Origin: Mycobacterium sp. | GTDB lineage: Bacteria; Actinomycetota; Actinomycetes; Mycobacteriales; Mycobacteriaceae | Direction of reading: 5' to 3' | DNA: 6,679 bases | NCBI GenBank assembly: GCA_025965815.1 | Contig: JAOPWF010000171.1 | Location: forward strand, 1-6,679 | Part shown: positions 1-5,943 of the stretch, one piece after another | Layout: every line of letters begins with the position of its first letter | How positions within the stretch are numbered: the stretch's first letter is position 1 | Program-made: the position numbers and the translations under genes | The notes under the pieces: model-generated | Databases searched by the model: none | What the model was told of the DNA's origin: nothing | The model's input: the letters and a program-made list of their open reading frames with translations, nothing else

Positions 1-660
1 CAGCTGGACATCGACGACATCAAGAAGGTCAAGGACCGCTTCGACGTCACGGTCAACGACGTGGTGATGGCCTTGTGCGCGGCGGTGCTGCGGTGGTTCT
101 TGAGCGATCATGGCGAGCTGCCCGACAGGTCGCTGGTGGCGATGGTGCCGGTGTCGGTGCACGACAAGTCCGACCGTCCGGGCCACAACCAGCTGTCGGG
201 GATGTTCTGCCGACTTGAGACTCACATCGGTGACCCCGCGGAACGACTTCGGGCGATCGCCCGGGCGGACGCCGCTGCGAAGAATCACAGCTCGGCCATC
301 AGTCCCACGCTATTGCAGGACTGGACGCAAGTCGCCGCACGCGCGGTGTTCGGCGCCGTTTTGCGGCTTGTCGCCAACTCACCGCTCATCCGAAACCCGG
401 TCCATAACTTGATCATTTCGAATGTGCCGGGTCCGCAAGCGAGGCTGTACTTCTTGGGCTGCGAAGTCGAGGCAATGTATCCGCTGGGCCCGCTATTCCA
501 CGGCTGCGGGCTCAATGTCACGGTGATGTCGCTGAACGGCAAGCTGAACGTGGGTGTCATCTCCTGCCCGGACCTGCTGCCCGACCTGTGGCGACTGGCC
601 GACGACTTCGATGCTGCGCTCGAGGAGTTGCTTGACTGCGCGGTTCCGGCGCGCGTGTGA
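1..660 (+). CDS. Wax ester synthase/diacylglycerol acyltransferase (WS/DGAT), C-terminal part, 5' end outside window
   Basis: The reading frame is open from base 1 and ends at TGA 658-660, giving 219 residues of a protein normally about 450-480 aa long. Visible family marks are the N-D-V-V-M-A segment (about residues 19-24), which matches the conserved ND motif of the family, and the I-S-N-V-P-G-P motif (about residues 138-144), followed by the small-residue-rich end of the DUF1298-type C-terminal domain. The catalytic HHxxxDG motif lies in the N-terminal half and is not in this window. Known members join acyl-CoA to diacylglycerol or a fatty alcohol, making triacylglycerol or wax esters for storage; mycobacteria carry many paralogues (Tgs proteins), and I cannot say which one this is. 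The first ATG in the frame, at 67, is internal and not the true start. The stop lies a few bases from the end of a decayed minus-strand gene. Confidence 0.93.
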   Translation, partial: QLDIDDIKKVKDRFDVTVNDVVMALCAAVLRWFLSDHGELPDRSLVAMVPVSVHDKSDRPGHNQLSGMFCRLETHIGDPAERLRAIARADAAAKNHSSAISPTLLQDWTQVAARAVFGAVLRLVANSPLIRNPVHNLIISNVPGPQARLYFLGCEVEAMYPLGPLFHGCGLNVTVMSLNGKLNVGVISCPDLLPDLWRLADDFDAALEELLDCAVPARV

Positions 661-667
661 GGTAAGC

Positions 668-965
668 GCCCAACGAGTTCAGGGACGCCTACGGCGAGAT
701 TGTCGGTTCGAACGCGCCCAAGCGGTGTTGGGCCACTCGTCGGGCGCCGCCGGAGCGGTGGAGGCCGTGCTGACGGTGCAGGCCTTGCGCGACGGTGTCG
801 TAACGCCCACCCAACGGGAGTCTGACCGCCGGGGAAGATCTCCGTGAGGATGAACTTGATGAAGCGCATCAGCGACATCGTCGTCGGCAGCTGGCGTTCT
901 GCCACCTCTTCGGCGCTCGGTACGACGATTGTGTGCAGCAGCATCACGCCGTCGGCGGGCATCAA
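668..965 (-). pseudogene. Remnant of a mycolic acid cyclopropane synthase/methyltransferase (CmaA/PcaA/MmaA family), 3' part only
   Basis: Read on the minus strand from about 962, the peptide starts [12 protein letters not shown] and continues through [14 protein letters not shown] at about 820-860. These are hallmark segments of the C-terminal half of S-adenosylmethionine-dependent mycolic acid methyltransferases. After F-P-G-G-Q-T-P (about 816) the frame is lost. In other frames, family-like pieces continue at about the right spacing: R-K-A-C-T-V-S near 775, D-E-W at 733-741, and [10 protein letters not shown] near 670-700. The N-terminal half with the SAM-binding site is absent: in the frame of the conserved piece a stop lies at 999-1001, and I recognise nothing of the family between 978 and 1140. 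The product cannot be functional. The core (816-965) is clear; the distal extension is weaker. It is a dead copy, not one of the named cma/mma genes by position. Confidence 0.78.
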
Positions 966-1140
966 CGGTGCACCCATGCTCGCTGGTCGAGAGCTTGCTC
1001 AGGTCGACCTCAGCCATCAGCCGAAATTATCAGGACGGCGGGCAGGCGGCCCAGAAGTCGAGCCACCTTCACCGCACCACGATCGTGTGCTACGTCGAAG
1101 CGCTCCGGCTGCAGCACGAGCTCATGCCGCAAGCCGTCGA

Positions 1141-1887
1141 TCAGAGCTGGTCGCGGAGTCCATCGACGAGGCCGACCAATCTTGCATGATGTGACCCGGG
1201 CCAGTAGATCTGCCCGCATTCCGTGCAGCGGCTGAAATCGTCGTAGTACCGGCGGGTCAACGGTTGGAGCTCGTCAATCACCTCATCCTTGGTAACGACG
1301 ACGAGCCTGCCGTTGCACCGCAGGCACCGCGTGAACGGCGCCAGTCGTTGCCGCAGGTCCAGTCGCCGCAACACCTCGAGCGTCTGCTCCTTGGGTTGGT
1401 CGGAGTGGACGAACAGGCCATGCGTAACTGCGCGACGCTTCAGCAGGGCACGGTCGCGGGTCAGCAGGATCCGCCCCTCGCCGAGGCTGATATCAACGAG
1501 AGTCTGGTCCTCGGCGTCACTCGACCACCAGACGTCGAAGCCAAGCACTCGAAGCAGCCGCGCCAGCCGACCGAGGTTCACGTCGATAACGAAGCGCAGA
1601 TTACGCAGCGGCACCGGTCGCAGCCGGGCGGTCGGCCCGATGTCGAGTGCCTCGAACATCGGGAATGCGGCGATGCGATCGCCAGAGGCCGGGCGGTGGG
1701 CAAAACTCTCCGCATTGCCGTTCACCACGATGAGGTCAACTTCGGTGTGCGGAATGCCCATCGCCTCCAAGACGTCCTTCACCGTCTGGTGGGACCGGAA
1801 CGGACGGCGCACGGTTACTCCGCGCGACTCGGGCTCCAGGAAGTCGTTGAGCTCGGCGTATGCCCGGACGTCGACGTAGCCTGCCAC
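1141..1887 (-). CDS. Mut7-C ubiquitin-like/RNase domain protein
   Basis: This is an intact 248-aa protein with a GTG start at 1885-1887. An in-frame TGA at 1891-1893 rules out a longer form, and a GGGGAGA purine block lies about 9 nt upstream. Residues 1-90 look like the beta-grasp, ubiquitin-like domain often placed before Mut7-C. Residues 97-245 match the Mut7-C RNase domain, a PIN-like fold: V-I-D-V-N-L-G-R-L-A-R-L-L with Asp102, then L-L-T-R-D-R with Asp145 as likely metal-binding acids. A zinc ribbon follows with CxxC at Cys188/Cys191 and CxxC at Cys221/Cys224, then the conserved Y-W-P-G-S-H. The family is named after the C-terminal domain of the Mut7 exonuclease; bacterial members are predicted RNases, mostly uncharacterised. 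It stands alone, divergent from the decayed cyclase. Family call is firm; substrate and role are unknown. Confidence 0.92.
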   Translation of the reverse strand: MAGYVDVRAYAELNDFLEPESRGVTVRRPFRSHQTVKDVLEAMGIPHTEVDLIVVNGNAESFAHRPASGDRIAAFPMFEALDIGPTARLRPVPLRNLRFVIDVNLGRLARLLRVLGFDVWWSSDAEDQTLVDISLGEGRILLTRDRALLKRRAVTHGLFVHSDQPKEQTLEVLRRLDLRQRLAPFTRCLRCNGRLVVVTKDEVIDELQPLTRRYYDDFSRCTECGQIYWPGSHHARLVGLVDGLRDQL

Positions 1888-1951
1888 TCCTCATGGTCTC
1901 CCCGCCGGATCGCCGCGCGCAACCGGTTCGCCAGGCAGGCCCGGGCGATTG

Positions 1952-2328
1952 GCGCGGGGGCATGTGGCCAGTGCGCGTGGCGCCGTCGTGAAGTTCACCG
2001 GCGACGGCGCACTCGCGACGTTCGACGGCCCGGCGCGCGCGATCAACTGTGCGCGCGGTCCGCGACGAGATGCAGGACCGCGGCCTGACCATCCGCGCGG
2101 GCTGCACACCGGGGAGGTGGAGATGGCAGACGGCGATGTGCATGGCATCGCGGTGCATATCGCTGCGCGGATCATGGGGCCCGCGGAGCGCAACGAGGTG
2201 CTGGTCTCGGCGTGATCCCGCCGCTGGTGCTCGGGTCCAGAATCTCGTTTGTCGACCGCGGCAGCCACCAACTCAAGGGCGTGCCGGACCGATGGCCCGT
2301 CTTCGCGGGGCGCGACAACGACGCCTGA
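1952..2328 (+). pseudogene. Class III adenylate/guanylate cyclase catalytic domain remnant, frameshifted
   Basis: Three frames are needed to read the cyclase homology. The first piece (about 1952-2050) gives V-V-K-F-T-G-D-G-A-L-A-T-F-D-G-P-A-R-A-I, which contains the second metal-binding Asp in the T-G-D-G loop. About 2050 two bases appear lost, and the next piece reads A-V-R-D-E-M-Q-D-R-G-L-T-I-R-A-G. Near 2109 one base is lost and the first frame returns with L-H-T-G-E-V-E-M then G-I-A-V-H-I-A-A-R-I, the segment holding the transition-state Arg (His stands where many cyclases have Asn). Near 2210 another base is lost: the old frame stops at 2213-2215, while the shifted one runs to TGA 2326-2328 through D-R-G-S-H-Q-L-K-G-V-P. 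The N-terminal part with the first metal-binding Asp is missing. In intact proteins this domain makes cAMP or cGMP; this copy cannot. Confidence 0.85.
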
Positions 2329-2603
2329 TGGGCACGACGTGGAGTCAGAGCGCCGCGAGCACTCCGCGCGTTGGGGCGTGGAGGTTGCAGCGGCCCGGCT
2401 GGTTAAGCGGACCGGTTTGTCGCTGCGAGGCGGGCACTTCGCACAGATCTGCTAGCAGCTCGGTTGAAACCTAAGCGGCGGCGAACGGATGTCGGCGCAT
2501 CGGCTTGCCCGTTCCGTTTCCTCCGGACCGGCTGACACTGTCGGCAGCTAATGAGACGATGCCGACTGGCGCCAGGGGTGGCGGTTCGGGACCAGGGAGA
2601 GTC
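2329..2603 (+). other. Non-coding gap upstream of the ATPase operon
   Basis: No gene can be supported between the cyclase remnant and the ATPase start. Any promoter of the operon should lie here. A TTGAAA at 2464-2469 resembles a -35 box, but no convincing -10 box follows at 16-18 nt; TTGCCC at 2505-2510 likewise lacks a partner. I found no strong inverted repeat that would suggest an operator. Confidence 0.4.
2595..2600 (+). promoter_or_regulatory. Ribosome binding site that fixes the ATPase start
   Basis: GGGAGA at 2595-2600 sits three bases before ATG 2604. This supports that start over the earlier in-frame start at 2505 and the ATG at 2559, neither of which has a comparable purine block. 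The 33 residues between 2505 and 2604 are rich in Pro, Gly and Ser and look like translated leader rather than protein. Confidence 0.6.
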
Positions 2604-5042
2604 ATGCCAGACGATCGGTTGAAGAACTATGTGCTTGCCCGCGCGGACGCGGACTCGAAACTGAGCGAGCAGGCACGTCTGGTGGTGCTGGCAGCGCTGG
2701 GGGCTCCCGACGATCTCGCGGAGGTTCTCGGCGGAGGCGCGACCTCATCCGAACTCGTCGAGTCGCTGACCGCTGCCGAAGGGGACGCCGCCGAACCGGT
2801 CGGTGCGTACCTGCGGTCGATCAGTGTGCAGGGCTTCCGCGGGATCGGAACGCAGGTGACGCTGCCCTTCAAGCCGGGGCCCGGCCTCATCGTGGTGGCC
2901 GGCCGCAACGGCTCGGGGAAGTCGACGCTGGCCGAGGGTCTCGAATTGGCCTTGACCGGCACGAACTCGCGCTGGAACGACAAGGCGGCGGTGTGGTCGC
3001 AGAACTGGCGCAACCTGCACGCCGGGGATCCCGCGCATGTCCGGGTCAGTATCGCCGAAGAGGGCTCCGGCGCAACGACAATCGGTGTGGACTGGCCGGC
3101 CGGTGACGACACTGACGTCGACGACTTCAAAGCATGGGTACAGCGTGACGGAAAGAAGCGTGAGGACACCGGCGTGCTGGGCTGGGGCGGTGCGCTGGAG
3201 ATGTACCGTCCGCTGCTGAGCTACGACGAACTTGGCGGAATCCTGGAGGGCCGGCCGAGCGACTTCTACGACCAGCTGCACAAACTGCTCGGACTTGAAC
3301 AGCTGACCGAGGGGATGGCGCGGCTCGACGCCGAGGTCAAGCAGCTCAAGCAGCCGGCGGGGGAGCTGCGCAAGGCACGCGATGCACTTCGCCCGAAGCT
3401 GGAGAACCACGACGATCCGCGCGCTGCAACGGCTTTGGCGCAGCTGAAGAAGCGACGCCCAGACCTGGCTGCGATTCGGCCGCTGATCACCGACGGCACC
3501 GTTGCCAGCGTGCCATCGGCGTGGGCTCGGGCAGAACGGCTGACGACGCCGGCGGCCGAGGAGGTGGCGCTGACGTGCGACGCCCTGCGGTCGGCGGCGG
3601 ACAACGAGCGGGAGGAGGCCGAGCGCGCGGATGCGCTGGCCGCTGACCGCGGCCGTCTGTTGGAGATGAGCCTCGAGTTTCACGACCACCACGGTGATCA
3701 GAAGTGTCCAGTCTGTGGACACGGCAACCTGAGTGCTGATTGGGCGGTAGCCGCGCGTGCCGCGCTGGAGCAGGACCAGCTGTCCGCGCAGACGCTGACC
3801 GCTGCCCGTGCGGCCACCAAGCAGGCCCGCTCGGCGGTGCTCCGGGTGGTGCACGATGTCGATGCGCCGCCGGTGGCGGATGCGGAGTTGACAACGTTGC
3901 CGGTCGCGCGGTCGGCCTACCAGAAGTTCACCACGTTGCCCGCGGATGGACAGCGCGCGCTGGCTGACCATGTGCAGCAGACGTTGCCGCCCCTGCGGGA
4001 GGCGTACGCCGCGCTGCAGCAGGAGGCCGCGGCAATGATCAAGGATCGCGAAGATGCCTGGAGTCCGGTGGCGTTGGAGCTTGCCGAATGGGTCCGCCGA
4101 GCGGAGCTGGCGGATGAGGCTGAGCCCAAGCTGACCGTCGCGTCAGAGGCGTTGAAGTGGTTGCAGGACAATGCGACCGAGCTGCGTAACCAGCGGATCG
4201 AGCCGCTGGCGGAGGAGGCGCGGCGGATCTGGTCGACATTGCGTCAGGAGAGCAATGTCGAGCTGGGTGCTATCCGATTGGTTGGGCAGAAGACCACGCG
4301 CCGGGTGATGCTGCAGGCCGACGTCGACGGTTCCGACACCGAGGCGTTCGGGGTGATGAGCCAGGGTGAGCTGCAGGCGCTGGCGCTGGCGATCTTTATC
4401 CCGCGCGCGACGTCGGCGGACAGTCCGTTCCGGTTCCTGGTGCTCGACGACCCGATCCAGGCGATGGACCCGTCGAAGATCGACGGGTTCCTGCAGGTGC
4501 TGACGGCGCTGGCCGAAGAGCGACAGGTCATCGTGTTCACCCATGACGACCGCTTGCCATCGGCGATCCGGCGGTCGCGGGCGCCAGCGCGCATCGTCGA
4601 GGTGATTCGGGGTGCGAATTCTGCTGTCACAGTGACGGAATCGAGTCAGCCTGCGACGCGGATGCTGGATGACGCGTTCGCGATCGCGGCCGATGATGCG
4701 GTGCCGGAGGCGGTCAAGAAGGCGGCTGTCCCGATGCTTTGCAGGGAGGCGTTGGAGGCGACAGCCTGGGATGTCTTCAGTATTCGCGCGCTGACGAAGG
4801 GTCAGTCGCACGGTGAGTTCGAGGAGGCCTGGGAGAAGGCGACGTCGACGAAGCGGCGGATCGCGCTTGCGGTCGACCCTGACGATGACGCCGCGGTAGA
4901 CAAGTGGTTGTCCGGCGGGTCGGCGCGGCGGGAGGCGTTGAAGGCCGCCGCCAAGGGTGCGCACAGCGGCGTAGCGGACTATCGCGACGCGGTGAAGTCG
5001 ACGCGGTTGGCAGTCGGCGACCTGGCGAAGCTCGCATCATGA
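2604..5042 (+). CDS. Rad50/SMC-like ABC ATPase with CPVC motif, 812 aa
   Basis: Residues 1-66 form a charged, helical N-terminal region. The ATPase head starts near residue 69 (Y-L-R-S-I-S-V-Q-G-F-R-G). Walker A is G-R-N-G-S-G-K-S-T (100-108). A largely helical insert of about 480 residues follows, much shorter than in Rad50 or SMC, with C-P-V-C-G-H-G at 368-374 resembling a zinc hook or knuckle. The head resumes with the ABC signature M-S-Q-G-E-L (585-590), Walker B F-L-V-L-D-D-P (611-617), D-loop Q-A-M-D (619-622) and H-loop F-T-H-D-D (645-649). All catalytic motifs are present, so ATP hydrolysis is expected. Residues 685-812 are an extra helical C-terminal domain without a recognised match. 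The ATG at 2604 is chosen from its ribosome binding site. The stop overlaps the next gene's start by four bases, so the two products are probably made together. Likely a DNA-end or DNA-structure sensor in a defence or repair pair; that role is inferred. Confidence 0.93.
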   Translation: MPDDRLKNYVLARADADSKLSEQARLVVLAALGAPDDLAEVLGGGATSSELVESLTAAEGDAAEPVGAYLRSISVQGFRGIGTQVTLPFKPGPGLIVVAGRNGSGKSTLAEGLELALTGTNSRWNDKAAVWSQNWRNLHAGDPAHVRVSIAEEGSGATTIGVDWPAGDDTDVDDFKAWVQRDGKKREDTGVLGWGGALEMYRPLLSYDELGGILEGRPSDFYDQLHKLLGLEQLTEGMARLDAEVKQLKQPAGELRKARDALRPKLENHDDPRAATALAQLKKRRPDLAAIRPLITDGTVASVPSAWARAERLTTPAAEEVALTCDALRSAADNEREEAERADALAADRGRLLEMSLEFHDHHGDQKCPVCGHGNLSADWAVAARAALEQDQLSAQTLTAARAATKQARSAVLRVVHDVDAPPVADAELTTLPVARSAYQKFTTLPADGQRALADHVQQTLPPLREAYAALQQEAAAMIKDREDAWSPVALELAEWVRRAELADEAEPKLTVASEALKWLQDNATELRNQRIEPLAEEARRIWSTLRQESNVELGAIRLVGQKTTRRVMLQADVDGSDTEAFGVMSQGELQALALAIFIPRATSADSPFRFLVLDDPIQAMDPSKIDGFLQVLTALAEERQVIVFTHDDRLPSAIRRSRAPARIVEVIRGANSAVTVTESSQPATRMLDDAFAIAADDAVPEAVKKAAVPMLCREALEATAWDVFSIRALTKGQSHGEFEEAWEKATSTKRRIALAVDPDDDAAVDKWLSGGSARREALKAAAKGAHSGVADYRDAVKSTRLAVGDLAKLAS

Positions 5043-5398
5043 CCGACCGGGCGGAGCTGCTGGGGTACGCCGACCAGGTGCTAGACGGGGCGTACGGCCT
5101 GGGCGCGCGGAGTCCTCGCACGGCGGCTCTGCTGGCGCGCCGCGCGTTTGAAGACTGGCTCGACGAGCTCAGTGTGTCCTGGTCGACGCAAGTGGTGTCA
5201 GACCGGCCGCCGACGACCAGCTCGAAACTCGTTGCGCTGGGCGCGCTTCATGGAATGGAGCTGGGCGAACGCGCCAAGCGGGTGTGGCACGGGTTGAGCC
5301 GGGCGGTGCATCACCACGCCTATGAGCTGCAGCCGTCGGTGGCCGAAGTGCGGCAACTGGTTGGGCAGTTGAGGGCGTTGGGGTTGGGTAGCCCGTGA
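5039..5398 (+). CDS. Small HEPN-like helical protein, partner of the upstream ATPase
   Basis: The protein has 119 aa. ATG 5039-5041 overlaps the ATPase stop (5040-5042) as ATGA, and no strong ribosome binding site is visible, so translational coupling is likely. A longer in-frame reading from 4904 would overlap the ATPase by about 140 nt and is less likely. The sequence looks all-helical, with no signal peptide or membrane segment. Residues 25-45 (R-T-A-A-L-L-A-R-R-A-F-E-D-W-L) resemble the first long helix of HEPN domains. Residues 83-95 read W-H-G-L-S-R-A-V-H-H-H-A-Y, which contains R-x4-H (Arg88 to His93), the active-site pattern of HEPN RNases; the polar residue often following the Arg is Ala here. 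An amphipathic helix ends the chain. HEPN proteins are commonly RNA-cleaving effectors in defence and toxin systems. Assignment rests on motif and pattern, not alignment; it could instead be a non-catalytic HEPN-fold adaptor. Confidence 0.8.
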   Translation: MTDRAELLGYADQVLDGAYGLGARSPRTAALLARRAFEDWLDELSVSWSTQVVSDRPPTTSSKLVALGALHGMELGERAKRVWHGLSRAVHHHAYELQPSVAEVRQLVGQLRALGLGSP

Positions 5399-5538
5399 TC
5401 GGGGTGAGTGTGCCGTATGCGCCTAGCGGGTTCAAGAGTCTTGGTGGCCAGATCATCGGCTTCGATGTTGACCTGACGAGTTCGGTCGCGCGACGGATCT
5501 CCGATGGTCCTCGCGGGCACATTTCGCTCAATCATTGA
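5395..5538 (+). pseudogene. GlnH-like amino acid ABC transporter substrate-binding protein, 5' fragment
   Basis: From 5395 the frame gives V-I-G-V-S-V-P-Y-A-P, then G-G-Q-I-I-G-F-D-V-D-L, the opening of the first lobe of polar amino acid periplasmic binding proteins (family 3). The similarity fades after about 5490 and the frame stops at TGA 5536-5538. The expected leader, a lipoprotein signal peptide with Cys and a linker of about 50 residues, is missing: upstream is the 3' end of the HEPN-like gene, in a different frame, overlapping it by four bases. The fragment is therefore truncated at both ends and belongs with the 3' piece at 5944. The intact protein would be a surface lipoprotein delivering glutamine or a related amino acid to an ABC importer. 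Confidence 0.8.
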
Positions 5539-5915
5539 TCTGAGCACAGCAAGCGGTCCGCGACTGCGGATGGATAGGGAGTCTTCCGAGGGCATAACGA
5601 ACACGACGTACTTCCTGACCCACGACGCTCGCAGTCACCCTGAAATGCGGGGAATGATGCCACCGTCTTCTAGACGTACGAGCCGCACGACGTGGCGGTC
5701 CGATGGAGTCGAGTCAGTGGGTAACCAGCCGACCGGCCGATTGCCGACAAAGAACGCCAATTGCCCATGGGTCGGTCTTGGTCCGCTTGAATCGGAGGCT
5801 CGCTTTCAGTTGGCAAATCGGCAGACCGCCAACATTTTTTCCCGATGATGTGCACCAACTACATTCCGATCCCAGTGTCCGGGCACGTCGCCTAGTTTGA
5901 GCCGCTTGAGTGGTG
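5539..5915 (+). other. Unassigned segment inside the GlnH-like pseudogene
   Basis: The two homologous pieces of the transporter gene are about 469 nt apart, where family spacing predicts about 140 nt, so roughly 330 nt are surplus. I see no recognisable protein on either strand, although short open frames exist (for example 5504-5848 on plus and 5670-5858 on minus). A run of six T occurs at 5835-5840, unusual for this GC-rich window, behind a weak 5-bp stem (TTGGC 5810-5814, GCCAA 5828-5832). No clear terminal inverted repeats were found. It may be a decayed mobile element, deletion-scrambled sequence, or simply degenerated DNA. Confidence 0.5.
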
Positions 5916-5943
5916 GAGGCGCGGTCGTCGGTGATTTGCGACC

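Noticed and set aside
285..977. 230-codon minus-strand open frame as a gene
   Set aside because: Only its first 54 codons or so match a protein family. The rest is antisense to the WS/DGAT gene and low-complexity Arg/Pro/Ser.
1264..2088. 274-codon plus-strand open frame
   Set aside because: It lies opposite the Mut7-C gene, has no family motif and is rich in Arg, Gln and His, typical of a shadow frame in high-GC DNA.
2464..2492. TTGAAA as a -35 box for the ATPase operon
   Set aside because: At 17 nt spacing the -10 position reads GGATGT, too far from a TAnnnT pattern to call a promoter.
2505..2603. Longer ATPase N-terminus
   Set aside because: The added 33 residues are low complexity and lack a ribosome binding site, whereas ATG 2604 has GGGAGA just upstream.
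2745..3971. 408-codon minus-strand open frame
   Set aside because: It is fully antisense to the ATPase, which has all expected motifs; the minus-strand product has none.
4143..4964. 273-codon minus-strand open frame
   Set aside because: It is antisense to the ATPase head and C-terminal domain and very Arg-rich, with no recognisable motif.
4904..5038. Longer N-terminus for the HEPN-like protein
   Set aside because: It would overlap the ATPase by about 140 nt in another frame and is Arg/Gly-rich; the ATGA overlap start is the usual operon arrangement.
2604..5398. Identity with PARIS, Septu or Gabija
   Set aside because: The partner protein shows no Toprim, HNH or UvrD-helicase motif, and the ATPase is not fused to Toprim.
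5810..5840. Rho-independent terminator downstream of the operon
   Set aside because: A T-run is present, but the only stem is 5 bp with a 13-nt loop, too weak to call.
5500..5890. Similar short stretches near 5500-5520 and 5866-5886 as target-site repeats of an insertion
   Set aside because: They share only a few bases at each end and differ in the middle; not a convincing direct repeat.
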